This document shows positions 43,761-57,100 of a DNA stretch of 64,000 nucleotides, piece by piece (within the stretch, counting starts at the first letter, position 1; every line of letters begins with the position of its first letter). Source of the stretch: Phalacrocorax aristotelis (lineage: Eukaryota; Chordata; Aves; Suliformes; Phalacrocoracidae); NCBI RefSeq assembly GCF_949628215.1, contig NC_134288.1, positions 1,116,001-1,180,000 on the forward strand. The letters are read 5' to 3'. The notes beneath the pieces were generated by a model. That model was not told the DNA's origin, ran no database searches, and was given only the letters and a program-made list of their open reading frames with translations. The position numbers and the translations under genes were made by a program.

Positions 43761-46700
43761 TTGTCTTTTTTGTGAATTTCTGAAGCATGATCATGCTTAC
43801 CTGGAGCTGTAGATTTCAGCCTGGATGTCACTGCTTACAAATAACATTTGGGAATCAGCATGACATAAGCAGTTGGAAACTGTGTTGTGAGCTGGTTCTG
43901 TTGTTCTTAACTCTCAGGCAGCTACTAAGGGATGCTCAATGAAACATGGAAGAGATCAGGTTAAAACAGATAAAGGACAACACTTCTTAACACAGGATCT
44001 TCTGAAGCCTTTCAGGGTAAAAAAGGATTGGAGAAGTTTATGGGCAGTAGCTCCACAAAGGGGCAGTCAGAGGGTAACAGAGGGATGTACTGCTAATATC
44101 CCTTATCCAGCAGCTGTGGGTGCTGCAGGTGGGCTGCAGGAGGTGGCCACACACGCATGGTTCCCGGGTGAAGTCCCTGCCATTGGAGATGTGGTTAGAC
44201 GGGCTGCTGGGCTGACCCGCCTGGGACATTTTTATGTTCAGAGTGGAGGATTCTCTGATCTTTCCTCCATCTCTGCTCCACAGAACAGCTGGGAGTGTCT
44301 CTGTGGTGCTCCAGACTCGCACTGGTTGCATGCTGCAGCAAGGCTGCAGTGCAAGTGCCACCGGTGCCACTTCAGCAACACAATGCCGAGTTACTGCCCT
44401 GGGTCTGGCAAGCGCTGCTGATGCTCCAGGGGCAGTCGCTGTCCTGGCAGCACTGGGAAAAGCTGGTGCACTTCAGGCAAAGCCAGTAAGGGCTGCTTGG
44501 CCACTCCAGTGGTTTAAGATCACCTGTGCTGGCCAAATCACTGGGGCTTCGCACCAGCCTTGCTGGTGGCCTGCAGCCTTCAGGAGAGGGACAATGGCAA
44601 GGGAGAGTGGCAGGAAGGCCCATAGCATTGTAACCTCATGCAGCCCTTTCCCATGTGGATGTCTGCAGCCTGATGTCTAGGTGTTCCCCACGGCTTTGCT
44701 CTGAAATGAGCTGGTTTAGGCAGATTAAAAAATGCCCACAAACCAAGTGCTTCAGCTCAGGCTCAGAGACGGTCTTGCTCCTGCAGTCACTTGGCCTGCC
44801 TTGTTACTTGGATCGCCTAAAAAACTAATGGCCAGAGTAGCAGCTGGGCTCACAACGAGCTTGTGGTTTGTTCTTGGCTTCCACCAGCAGCACAGTAAGA
44901 CCCTGTGCCAGAGGGCAGCTTGGGATGGAGCTCACTTGTCTTTGGCTCCTTGTAGAAAGGAGGCACCTGCAGCTTGTCTGAGACTTGCCACTGGTCATGG
45001 AAGGGTAATGTGTCCCTTTGCACCCGCTGCACCCCAGCTCCTGAAGATTTGGGGCAGCTGTTGGGGGATCACAGGTGGATTTTGGACCTCTCTGTAGGTT
45101 CAGCTTGAGATGGAGGAGGGTAGGGATCAGCTTTGGCAAGTGCCTGCTGTTTTACAGGACGTGATAACCAGAAAGCCACCAATCCTGCTCACGCACCATC
45201 ACTCCTGCTAGAGAAGCTTCCTGCAGGCTCTCCTCTCCTTGCAAATGTGGGGGGTCTCCCTCCTCCTGGCCCACCAGAGATACTCCATTTCTCCCTCAAA
45301 CCAGAGGTGCCCAGAGGTTGTGCCACCTCCCCAGAAGTCCAGGGCAGTGGGAGGCCAGTTTTTAGCGTAATCCTCACATCGAGCCTTGCACTAAATCAGC
45401 CCTGTGGGAAGACAGAGACCAGAGGAACAGGCAAGCCTGCATCAGGAGCCCTGCAGCACCAGAGAGAGGAAGAGACTGGAGGGTCCCTGTCCTAACGCTG
45501 CCCCAGCGCGAGTTTGATGTGGGCACAGCAAAGCGCTGGTGGATTTGGCAGAACCGGCTGGTGGAGACGGCACTGAGCCACAGCTCTGCAGAGCAGGGTG
45601 CAGGCTCTGGCACATGCACAGACTGTCTGTGGGACAACCATGAATGATAAGATGTAGAAAGCTGATTTAGCTGCCTAGCATTGCTGCTTTTAGCGCTCCT
45701 GTTGTCTTGTAGGATGTCAGCCATAGTTAATGGTGGAGAGAACTGGGTGTGGGTGCAGGCAGCTGGAGAACCATCTCAGGCATGAAGAAGGGACAGGGAA
45801 AAGCCCAGGCATTCAGAGTGAGCTGGGCCACATATGGACCCTGACAGAGCTGAGTGCTTCCAGGTTGCTTTGCAGGAAAACTTTTGGGGCACATAGAGTC
45901 ACTCATCAGCTGGACCTTTCCTTTCAAAGCAAGGGGCACCCGCTCAAGACTCTGCCCAGCCCGCGAAGGCTTGAACCTGCATTTCCCAGGGGCTCCTCCT
46001 GCCCCAGCCTCCGCCTGGAGCGTCTTCCTCTCACTGTCAAAGCCGTCCCACTTTGTGCGAAGTGCTTAGTGTTTACTGCTACCATAAAGGGAGCTTGTGC
46101 CTGAGGACGGTGCGACCCCAGCTGTTGGGGTTGGGTGCTGGCAGGGTTCATGGCCCAGATCCATGAAGGTATTCAGAAGCCCAAGACAAAAACCGGTCTT
46201 ACAAGCTACTACTTCTCCCAAAGGCGGACTAGTGACTTATGTCAGCTCCTCACCACTCATAGCTCCATTTCCTCCAACCCATCTGTGCCAGGTCTGGTGC
46301 TTCATTCAGATCATGAACAACAGAAGAGTGGGTGGGTTGCAGGGGGACGTGGAGGGCAGGGGAATGGAGAAGGAGCAGGGCCCTCTCTCTGGAGGACAGT
46401 GAGCTATCGGATCCTCTCAGCCACGAGGTACAGCTTCCCCTGAAATGAGCTGGCCTTGGTGCCTGCTGGGGAAGATGAAGGTACCCAAATACCAGGCTGG
46501 GGTGTCCCTGCGCTGTGTACTACCTCCCCACTGCCAGAGCAGGAGGAACATTCAGCAGAGCTCAGGATAGCCAGGCCCTATGGCCCCAGGGACCACAGGT
46601 GGGCCTACAGAGCACCTGCGGGCAGGCAGCCCCAAAGAGGACAAGGAGATGAAGGGGGCTGCAGCCTCCCCTCTAACCCCCGTTGACTCCCGGGGGTTGT

Positions 46701-49700
46701 CCAGGTGCACCGAAGCAGGAGGGTCCACTCCGTGCTGTGGCTCTCCCACGGCACTCCACGGCTGGGGCTGTGCCTGCCCTGACCAAGGGTGCAGGCTGAG
46801 GGCGGATGTCTGGGAAGCCTGGAGATTTGCACCAGCTCCCAGCCTCTCTGGAAGCTCTGACCAAGAAAGGAGGGGTGAGAAACTGTTCTGAGGTATAAAC
46901 TGGGCAGAGGTGAGGTGCTGTTGTGAGCAAGGCACTCTGACTCAGTGAGTCCCTCATCTCCACCCTTATGTGCACCCTGGGGCCAGGCCTGGAGGTCAGC
47001 CAGACCCCTGGCACCCCCCAGCAGCACCCTGACAAGAGCAAGTACGAGCAGGGTGGGGCATGGTACGGAGAGCTGGACACAGAACACCCACCCCTGGACT
47101 GCTGCACACACTTCGGTGTGGAGCACAGGGACCGTGTCCAGATGAGTCTGTAAAACCCCCCAACCCGTGCTGGCCCTCACTGAATCCCGGCCAGGGCTGG
47201 CGGTCTGCACTGCGCACCGCCGCCTCTCTCGGCAGTAGAGCGGTCGCTTCTGCAGGCGTGCGGGCTGTAGTGACCCCACGTGGGCTGCGCAGAGGCAGCT
47301 GAGGGCTCCCCACCTCTGGCTGGCAGAGGCCCTTGTGCAGGTGAAGCTAAAGCCCTGCGGGTGCAGAGCCACCCCTTCGCAACTGTTGGTTCCTGGGGTT
47401 GGCACCCAGGGAGGAGGGGAGCGTCTTCTGCAGGGGGTTGCTCCAGCCAAACATGGAGGCTGGCCTCGCAGGCTGCTCCTCCTTGGTGCTGGTTTGGCCT
47501 CCTTTTGTAGTCAATGCAAGAAGCGTTTTCTGAGCAGTTTCCCGGGTGCCAAAGCAGAGGCAGAAGGCTGGCTGGGTGCATTGCCCTTGCCATGTGCCTT
47601 ATATCGTCTGTTGAGTTATGGGGAGGCTGGCCAACAAGCTCAGCGCCCTGGCAGGCAAGGGAAGTGCCAGCAGTGTGGCTGCCGGTGCTCAAGGCCAGCT
47701 CTTTGATAGCACAGCTGTAGAGTTGGCCTTGAAGGGAAAGAGCTGGAGGATGCCTCACTGGGAGCTTCCTCCCTCTTCTTCAGGAATGTCACCTAATCCA
47801 GGCCCTCGCCCTTGGTCCCTGCATGAGCCAGGTCAGCCATTCCTGTGCGACCTGGCCACTGGCCTCAGACCTGCCCCATCGCTGCAGCACATATGCTCAT
47901 TTGGTCACTGTCACTGCTCTGCTCCCATTCACCACCGACCTGCACTATGCTGGGCAGGGTGGTGCCCTGCCTGTCCCGCTGCCAGCTCAGGTCCGTCTCA
48001 CCTGTCCCAGCACCGCGTCCAGCTCCTGCCGCTTCCCATTGGCAAGCCAGGCAGGGTTCATGACACCACTCACACTAAGCAGAAGTAAAGGCTTCACTGG
48101 CAAGACCAGAATTGCTTCTCAGAGAAGGCAGACAGAACCTTCCCAGGTGGAAAAGCTTAATTTGTTCACACATGTATTTATTGGTTTCCTTGATATGTGG
48201 GGAAACACTAGAACCCAACTGGTCCAGCTGAGCTGAGCAGGAACTCTTGGAGGGGGCTGGGATCTGTCTGAGTCACAGCCGAGAACAGACAGAGGTAGCA
48301 CTGGTGTTCATAGCAGCTGCCAGCAGCAGAGGAGTGCCGTTCCCTGGGGAGGGCTGCCATGCCGTGGCCAGCCAAAACAGGCAGGTATGTCTAACCTCTT
48401 AGGGTTTCTGATACTGTTAGCCATGGCCACTGACATTGGATGCTGAAGCTGGAGTCCTGGAGAGTGCACAAGGGGAAACAGATCACAAATTGGCATAGAC
48501 ACGTCTGCGAGCTACCAAAAGCCATGTGCTTTCAGTGGGAACAGCAGAACAAAGGATTATTTCCCAATTTCAAAGCCCATGGGATCTAGAAAGACCCATT
48601 TCTGTGGAGAAGGAAGTGGTTTATGGCACGTGCTTTCTCATGGCAGATATAAACATGGCAGATATAAACACACAGATATATTCTGTGTGTTTTTTAAATG
48701 GTGAAAACTCTTGAATGAAATATAGTGCTCTCAGAAAACCCAATACACAAACACTATGCTGATGTTTTGGTAAAAAAAAAATAAAATCTATTTCCCTCAA
48801 AACTTTAGAGCTACTTTTTTAGCTGCCTTATATTTCAATTCTTTCTGCATTTTTTCCTCTTGCTTCTAGAAACCTGCAATGTTAAAACCCCATGTAAGAT
48901 TCCAGGTTAAACACTAAATCCAAACTGATAACTACGTTTTCTGCCACATTTTTTTTCCTGTTGTGGTATTTTTAGCAAGCCCCTCTGCTTCCATGCTTTC
49001 CCAGCACACAGCTCACAGGCTCTGTCAGAGAAGCATTAGTACACGAGTTGCTGTACAGTGACGGGGACCACCCTGCTTTAAGCCACTCTTTGTGCTCTCT
49101 GGGTCCTGCGCTGCTCGTTGCACTGGGCTGAGGCTGATGCCGTGGGAGCAGTCAGCTTTGTGCAGTGACGGCAGTTCCTGTGGCTGTTTGGGAGGAGGAA
49201 GACAGGAAAGAAAAGCACTTGGACTGGGGCTGTGCTGTGCCCTCCTCCAGAACCTGGCAATACCTGCAGCCTTAGCCTTGCTTCTGCAGACACCTTGGCC
49301 ACAGCAGTCACTCTTCCGATCTCAAAACCTGGCAGTCAACAGTCATCCACTTGCCTGTGGCCTCTGAGCAGAAAATTATGGATAATGCCAGGAAAACCAC
49401 CTTAACTGGAAGAGTTTATCCATCCATAGTGACACTGTAAAATTTGGCATTAAGAATTTCAACTTGCAAAGATTTTTGCTCTTCCATGTCAGTATGGTTT
49501 TGGCTTCAACCTAGCATAAAATTTAAAAAGAAAAAAGGATTTGCCCCCATACAATTCTGTATCTACAGAGAAACACCCAGCTCTCCAGCTCTACCAACAG
49601 GGAGCCAGCAGGCTGAGGGGTGTTGGGATCCCCCTCAGCCAGGGCGCTGTGCCCGTGCCCAGGCCCAGGCCCTCATGGAGGGCCCAAGCCCTGCAGACGC

Positions 49701-49729
49701 TGCCGAGGTGGCTGGAGGGCTGGTGTGCG
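43761..49729. other. Intergenic spacer between the ARHGAP39-like gene and PHF20
   Basis: About 6 kb. Long open frames occur on both strands between 44 and 48 kb, where the sequence is GC-rich, but none shows a recognisable domain or a credible splice pattern. A 15-bp tandem duplication lies at 48640-48669. No RNA gene or transposon was recognised. Confidence 0.6.
48640..48669. repeat. 15-bp tandem duplication
   Basis: The unit ATGGCAGATATAAAC occurs twice in a row without change. Probably a recent slippage event. Confidence 0.85.
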
Positions 49730-51130
49730 GGAGGAGCGCCCACAGCCCGGCCGGCCGGCCGGGATCACGGGGGACCAGAAGCGTCAGGCTGCTGGGTTTT
49801 GCCCGTATTTCCTCCTCGTTGGACCCCCCGCCGCCCCGGAACGCCCCACGCTCCCGCGCGCACACTGCTCCATCCGACACTACACTGCGGATTGCTTCCT
49901 TGGGCTACGGGACTCCCCTTGGGCTCCGACACGCAGGGCCAAGCACCCAAGGGGGGTTTCCCCGAGAGGGCCCGCGGGGCCGCCGTGAAGCACCGCAGCC
50001 GCGGGAAGAGCGCGGGGTCAGCCCCTCAGGCGGCAGGAGCCGGGGCTGCGCGGGAAAGTGACACGCCCACGGGGCAGCGGGGGGACACCGCGCGCGCTCC
50101 CTTCCGCGCCTCAGACCCGCCCCCCGCAGCCCAGCCTCCCGCGCGCACCACCGCCGCCACCGCCACGCGGAGGGAGCGCGCCCCCTGTCCACGTGCCCCG
50201 GCCGCGAGAGGGAGGGGCTCCCCGGGCCTGCCCCCTCCTCGGCGGCGCCGCATCGGGGCGGCCATTTTGTGTTGCTGCGCGGTCGGTGGCGCTGGGCTCG
50301 GCGCGGTTCGGCTCCGTTCTAACCCTTTTTCCCCGTACAGATCCCTCGGTAAGAGCGCGGCGGCGCCCGGGCGGGCTGGGTTGCCTGTCCTGCGCTGCGG
50401 GCCCGCGGCGTGCGAGCCGAGGCGGGGAGGCGAGGCGAGGGGATGGCGGCCGGGCGGGCGCGCGTCCTCGCGCACAAAGGGCCGGGCCGGGTGGCGCCTC
50501 CCGCGCTGCGGGCCCGGGGCGCGGAGCGGGGGCCGCTTCCGTGTCTCTGCGGCCTGGCGCGCTGGGGCCGGGCGGCCCGGGCCGCGGAACGGCCCTCGCC
50601 CGCTCCTTTTCTTCCTCCCTCCCTCCTGCCGCGCCTCCGCCCGCGCCCGGCGGCCCGCGGAGCTGCGTGGCCGGGGCGGGCAGGTGAGTATGTGTGGGCC
50701 GAGCGCAGGCGCCGTAGGCCCGGCCGGTAGGGGCGGCCAAGTGACCTTGTGCCGGAGCCGGCGGCGGGTCCCGAGGCCGAGGCGGAGTCGGAGCGCGGGA
50801 GCTCTGCCGGCGGCGGCCGGGGCTGGGCGGGCAGAGGCGGCACGGCGGTGGCCGGGGGGTGGCGCAGGCCGGGAGCGGCGCCGGGCGGGCCCTGAACTGC
50901 GGGGGAGCGGCGGGAGCTGCGGGCCTGGCGGCGGCGCGGTCCCGGTGCCTCGCCCCTCCGGCGCGGGAGGAAGCGGCCGGGGCCGGCGCGGCTTGTCCCG
51001 GGGGTGCTTCGCCGGGCGCCGGCGGCTGCTCCTCGCCCGGCGCCGGAGGACGAAGCGGGGAGGAACCCTGCGTGGGGCCGGTGCCGCCCCGCACGGTGAT
51101 CGCCATATCGGGGCTGGTTCCCATAGGCGG
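49730..51130 (+). promoter_or_regulatory. PHF20: CpG-island promoter of PHF20
   Basis: The sequence changes abruptly from ordinary composition to very GC-rich, with dense CG dinucleotides and GC boxes (GGGGCGG, CCGCCCC), and returns to AT-rich sequence after about 51130. No TATA box is evident. A YY1-type element (GCCATTTT, 50261-50268) in the middle marks the likely start-site region. YY1 sites of this kind commonly lie just downstream of transcription starts. Direction is set by the PHF20 coding exon downstream on the + strand. An antisense transcript from the island is possible but unsupported. Confidence 0.85.
50250..50348 (+). other. PHF20: PHF20 untranslated exon 1 (approximate start)
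   Basis: The start is estimated from the YY1-type site at 50261. The end is a good donor, CTCG|GTAAGAG, after 50348. A second strong donor, CAG|GTGAGTA, follows 50693, so a longer or alternative first exon is possible. Neither reading provides a start codon that joins in frame to the PHF20 protein; translation starts in the exon at 63180. Confidence 0.5.
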
Positions 51131-54100
51131 TGCCGTCAGCTGGAGGCTTCTGGGCTTTTTCTGTCCTGTGAAGTCTGGAGTACATCTCCCTCCCGCTGCA
51201 TCTGTCCCTTCAAAACGTCTTTAAGGAACAGAAATAACGGTGGATCCTTACACTAATCTGAGAGCTCCTCCGTGTCATACCTGTTTGGTAGATGGAATTG
51301 GGAGGCACTGGATTCTTTTTCCTGCCAGGCCTAGGTTCAGGTATGGCTTATTGCCACCAGAACGGATTATTGTACCAGTTGGCTTGGCATGCATGTGCGG
51401 GTTGTAGCCACAGCAGAGCTTGGTTCATTGAAGCACGTTGTCATTACAATTTTGGGGAACAGTTAGTTCTCCTGTACTTACTGAAAAATCTTCCTGGTAC
51501 CAATGATGTTTCTGTGATCCTAGTTAATTGTTTCTAGCCTAAATGCTTGAAAATAGATCAGGAGAGGTGTTTGAATGTTAATAAGTTCCGGCTGGATGAA
51601 ATAAATGTTGTCTTTTTGTGTACAGAATTTGGTATTGTATGCAGTAGGCGAATAAAGCCAAACGTTAAATACAGTGCTCATGATTTGAAGTAACCTCTGT
51701 ACAGAAGCTTGAGGCTGAGCATCTCTGTGACAGAAATGCTTTTGATCTGGGCTCATTTAATTTTTTGTAATGGGGAAGGATCCTTTCACAGGAGTGGTTT
51801 CCAAAAAAAGCCAAGTGAGAAGACTTGCAAGGAAGATCACTCATAGTACAATTCTCCCTTTAATTTTTGTGTGACTTTTTTGATAGCTCTGGAATTGAAG
51901 GTGGCTTAAACGAATACTCATTATTTGACCTGAGTTGGTTCATGGAAGAGTTCAGTTTACATTCTTGCTGATAACTTTGTTGATGTCTCCTGAATGGAAA
52001 TAAAATGTTACTTGAGCATTCCGAGAGTAAAATCTGTTTGCCTGTAATCCAGAGTAATTAACTAAAGTCAAGCTGGGAAGGAGGCTAAAATAGTAATTGC
52101 TCATAACAGTGCTGCCTTGACTGAAACGTAAGAAGCATGTAATTAATTCTTACCTTTAATTGGATAAGTTGTCTGAAGCCCTTTCTTTTGCTCTTGTAGT
52201 TACTGGATAACCTAGGTGATGATATTGACCTAAATTCTCCCCCTTTTGTCAGGAAAGTAGGGTGCAATCCCTAATTTAATTAAGGGTCAATAAATTCTCT
52301 GTAATTGCATGTTTTATTCATAACTACGTATCTAGAACTTAGGTATTGCCTGTGGCTGTAATTTGTCAGACCTTGATAGGAGCTGACACTGTTGGTGTTG
52401 GAAAGCTGTCCTACCACTTGTCTCCTCATTTCTGCCCATACAGCACTGTCCCCCCCAGATGTGAGCACTTGTGCCACAGTGTTGTGAGCTAAACAATGTA
52501 CGTGGGGGGGGAGGATTGATTGTTCAGCCCTACAAGTAAGTAGTTGTCATCAGTAATTAAACTGCGTTCTTGATGATTGCCTGATTGCGTGGTTGAAGTG
52601 TGGTTTTGTTTTTGGTTTGTTCTTTTTTCTTTAACTTAAAAAAAAAAAAGTTGCATAAACTTTGGACTTAATGGTGCATCATATTGAGAAGTCTTGTGAA
52701 GCGCTTGTAATAGTTCGTTTAACAGTTGAACAAATCTACTCCTTTCTTTTTTGCTTCAATTTATTCCTTATCATCTTCATACTCTGTTCCTTGCTTGCCT
52801 ACAGGTTTATTTTGACTTCTTGTGCTTCCTGTAGGAAAAGACTTCAGGTAAGAAATGGAGTTCTCGGTTTGTCCTTGATGTCAAAATGCCAATAGCTACA
52901 GGGCCTGTATATTTCAAAAAAACCTTTTGGAATTGGTGGCTTTTCTGTGGATGCAAACACCAGACTTAAGTGATCGTGCATGTGTGGGTATATAATGCTG
53001 ACTGACTGCAGATGTGTGTGGCAGAAAATAATGCATATTGGAATATAATTACTTTTTTTTGAGGTTTGTTAGTTTGTTGACTAAGTACATACAGTTTGTG
53101 TGGTCTTACTGGGCTTGAGAACTTTCGGCCAGCCTCAGTTTCATTATGGCCAGCTGCAGTCTGCCTTAGTTATTTTTAAGATCTCCCTTTCAGGTAAGCT
53201 TATGAAATTGGTTAAAAAGAGATGTAACTGTCTTCATCTGTGTCTTCAGCTAGGTAGCCTGTGTTAAAAGGCTGTGTTAAAGTCTACAAGCAGCCTTGAA
53301 CTGCACCCTTTTTTCCCCTTCTTGTAATAAAATGGGGGAGTCACATCCTTCTTTCAGTGTGGCACATACGCAGATTAATGTATCTGCTTAATGTATTGTC
53401 TTAAATGACAATGTAATTTTTCATCACAGCTCATGGCAGTGTAACTTGCAAGGTTTCCCTTTATTTTACTGTCATGAAAATATCCTCCTCTTTATCAACA
53501 AGTGTGGTAGGCTTGGTCCTGTCCAGTCAACAGGCTGAATAATGAAACTGAGACTGTGATGTCTTATTGTCAGAACACTATGTACTGACTGGTTGGAAAT
53601 AGTGCCCTATGGGATTTTCAGTGGCCAATATTGCAGATGCTATAAATGATCTGTGAAAAATGTTTCTCAGTTTTTTTTTTTTTTAACGGATGTTTTTACA
53701 GGTAGACGACTTCTAAGAATCAGAAGTCCAAGTTCCATTACTGCTGCAGGTACTGTTACCAGATATTTTTTGTGCTTTCTTACTGGTGCCTTCCATTTTG
53801 GTCATTATCTTTTCTTCTGATAGCTAAAATACCTGTTGATGCTCACTGACAAGAAAAGTCTTAGGTTCAGTTATCTGCTTGAAGTGTGTAGTGTGCTGCT
53901 GGAACACCTAGAGCATCTACAAAGCCGGGGCAAGACATCTGGTGAAAACTGAGAATTAATTGGTCAGCTTACTGACAAATATATAGCCTTAAGTACTAAA
54001 TTTCTGTCTTAGATGTGAACTTCTTTAGAATACCAAGTTATTCCTTTCAGAAGGGCTGTAGGTGGTAATACTTCAGAGCCACCTAATACTTAAATGTTTG

Positions 54101-57100
54101 TACTGACTTTAAAACGTTGGCATTGAGTGCAAAATGGTATTAGACTCACTAACATAGCTGTTGTAACCAAGCAAACAATACATAGGCAAATGGAAGTCAT
54201 GTTTGTGGACCCTGGCCATCTCTTAAAGGTATGTTCTTTTAAGAAGAAACCTTTTGTCTTTTCAAAATTGTTACATTGTCATATGAGTTTTTGAGCCCGC
54301 ATGTGGTTCCTTTCCTCATCTGTTGCGCGTGGCCACGCTCCCATGGTTAGCACCTTGTCCAGGGCTGTTCAGTAGGTTCAACGTTAGGCTGCTGCAACAC
54401 CACCATAAACCAAATATTTAATATTAATATGTCGGTAAGCCTGTCCGAGGAGTTCTGTGGGGTTTTTGTTGGTTTTGCTTCTGAGGGAGTATAGAATGGC
54501 AGTGACAATCAGTCTACTTTTTTCTTTTCCTGATTTCATTTTTAATTGAGAAAGGCACTGTGAGCCCATAGGTACCCATTAGGCAGGGCAAAAATGTGTT
54601 TTTGAGGGCAGTTATGCTCAGTGCATTCAGCATGACGAAGAGGTTTTAGGCAGCTTCAGTTCAGGTAGAGAAACAGGAGAATTTCTCCTGGGTGCTGGGG
54701 TGCCCAGTCTGTGGGCTAAATTAGGCTTTTCAGAAAATTCAAATGGCTGTAGCTTGTTTCTGCTATTCCTCCTGCAGTCCAGAGAAGCCTTGCATGTATT
54801 GACATGAATCAGATTTGTGGATGAAGAAACTGTTCTGGAGAAACTTAGTCTGTTTCTTGTATGACCAAAACTCAGACCCCTCTGCTGTGTGATGAACATA
54901 GTTAATCCGACTGAGGATGTCTTTGACGGGAGAGGACCACGTTTGGTCATCTTGGCTCGGGCTCGTTTGCATGGCTGGACATGCATGAATTGGCATGGTG
55001 AACTCATGGTTTGGAGACTGCACTTCCATAAAAAGCAGCGCAGCTTGCTTGAGCGGTCTTTTAGTTGTTAAACGTTTGAACTCTTAATTTCCTTGAGAGA
55101 ATTCATGCTGTCTGGTATATTAACTTGCAACTTTAAATTCAGTGTGAAGGATATTTTTTCTTTCTTAACTAAGAAGATCTAAAACCAGTCTTAAGCTGCT
55201 AGAAGCTTTTTCAATGAAAGAAGTATTTAATGTAATTTTTTTTCCCCTAATTTGTTAGGCTGCTTTTTTCATGGCAGTTAGAATTATTTCTAAATGCAAG
55301 AAGGTTTTTTTTTTTCTGTCTCTCTGAATAGTTTAAAAGATATTTTTAAATATTTGGAAAGCATCAATCTTATCATGATATATCATGAAAAGCCATGCTT
55401 GTTAAATAAGAGTATATTTGTAGTTTGAGCATGTTGAAGGCTTGTGTCTCACCTAGGGTTTTGGTTGGGTTTTTTTTTTTTTTTTTAAAATAACCTGTAC
55501 TGAAAGATGACCTGTTAAAGTTGTTAACCACCATGCTATTGCCTCAGCAATCCACCGGTATGAGTAGGAATTGTATGTTACATCAGAAAATGATGACTTC
55601 AGCTGGGCAAATCCCAGTCTGCTGTAATTGTTTTGCAAAAGAATTTTGATGTACTTCCAAATCTAGAATACTCAAAGGGTCAAAATGCCTGACTCAGATT
55701 TGGCAGTTTTGGTTTTGTTTATGGATTGCTTCTCATACTTGGTTTGTCAGAATTGAAGCTTTCTCTTTTTTTAGCTCCTGTCCTCAGAGTTAAAGACTGT
55801 TTGGGCGATAGATGTATAATTGATGCAGTAATATTTGTCGGGGCTTCCCCATAGTGGTTCTCATTAAACTCCTGGGAGGAAAAGAGGGTGTTAGATTTGG
55901 GGCGGATTGATTGCATTAAGTATCTTTGAATGTTTCGGATACATTTCCTTAAAAGTCTTATCTGCCAAATAGCAGTAGATGCGTTAGATGAAGTGCGGAG
56001 AGCAGTTAAGAATTTCGGCAATTTGGAATAACAGAGAAAGAGGGGAAAAAAGGCAAAAGAGATCAAGGTCAGGGACACCCAACAATAGGAACTCTTGTTT
56101 TCATGTTTAGCAATCCATTGGAGGAGGTGGTGAAACTCATTATCATCTGTGCTGGATCTTTAGCCTGTCATTTCACCTAGAATCATACATTCTCAAAGTA
56201 CAAGATAAAACTGACTGTAGGCTGTAATTTCCTTTAAGTGCAACTTGGCCCATAGGGTAGATTTAACATGCCAGTGATCCTTAAATAGTCTGTCGGTAGT
56301 ATCTTGGATTTTGAGTTACTTGCTTATACAAGGTTTGGTAGTTACACTGTCCACTTGCTTAGTTAATGGGGTTATTCTGAAACATCTAGTGCACCAAAAT
56401 ACGAGTAATGATAAAGTGGCTTCTGTTTGAGAAAGGATAAATTATGGAGAAGTTTTATGTGGATATGCAGGGGGATTGTCTGTAAGCATCTCCAAGTTTC
56501 TCTCTTAATTTGGATCACAACAGCCTGCTGACTCCCTGTATTGAAATATTTTCAGATTAAATAGATGTTCTAGAGGTGTTGTATGATCGGTATATTGTTC
56601 ACTGTAGAGAAAATACTTTTTTGAACTCTAAACTACTCTCAGTCTCAGAATTCACATGACATGTTTTTGCTTCCCTATAGTTGTACAACAGTGTTTGGAA
56701 TGTTTGCAGCCATATAAGCAACAAGTTTCTTCTTGGTGAGTATAAGCATGGATCCTTGGTTTTGTTAATTTTAGCTTTTTAAGATTTTGAAGTTTTGCTT
56801 AAAAATTCAGGTTTTTCTTAATTCTTGCAGAGGCATTGTGGATAATATTTCTCTAAATTAAATCCTTATATTCTTAAAACAAAGACTGTACATTTTCAGT
56901 TGGAGGAAAAAATGGCAGTTCCATATAAAGTATATTTTTGTGAATGTTATTTTACTTAGGAAGAACTTGCTTTATTTCATGTGACTTAAACCCCTATTCC
57001 CAAATCTTTTTTCTTGTTCAGTGTTTAGAAGTGTTTGTCTTTTTCCTGTAACACACTGAAGGTAAAAAGAGGGGAAACCAAACATTTCATCCAGAAATGA

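Noticed and set aside
46605-47450. 281-codon open frame on the minus strand in the intergenic spacer
   Set aside because: Composition is GC-driven (Pro, Ser, Arg, Cys), several frames on both strands are open over the same bases, and no family or splice pattern was recognised.
49541-51256. 571-codon open frame through the CpG island, plus 337- and 288-codon frames on the minus strand
   Set aside because: Very GC-rich DNA has few stop codons by composition. The translations are Arg/Ala/Pro/Gly-rich in all frames and show no domain; the region is a promoter and first exon.
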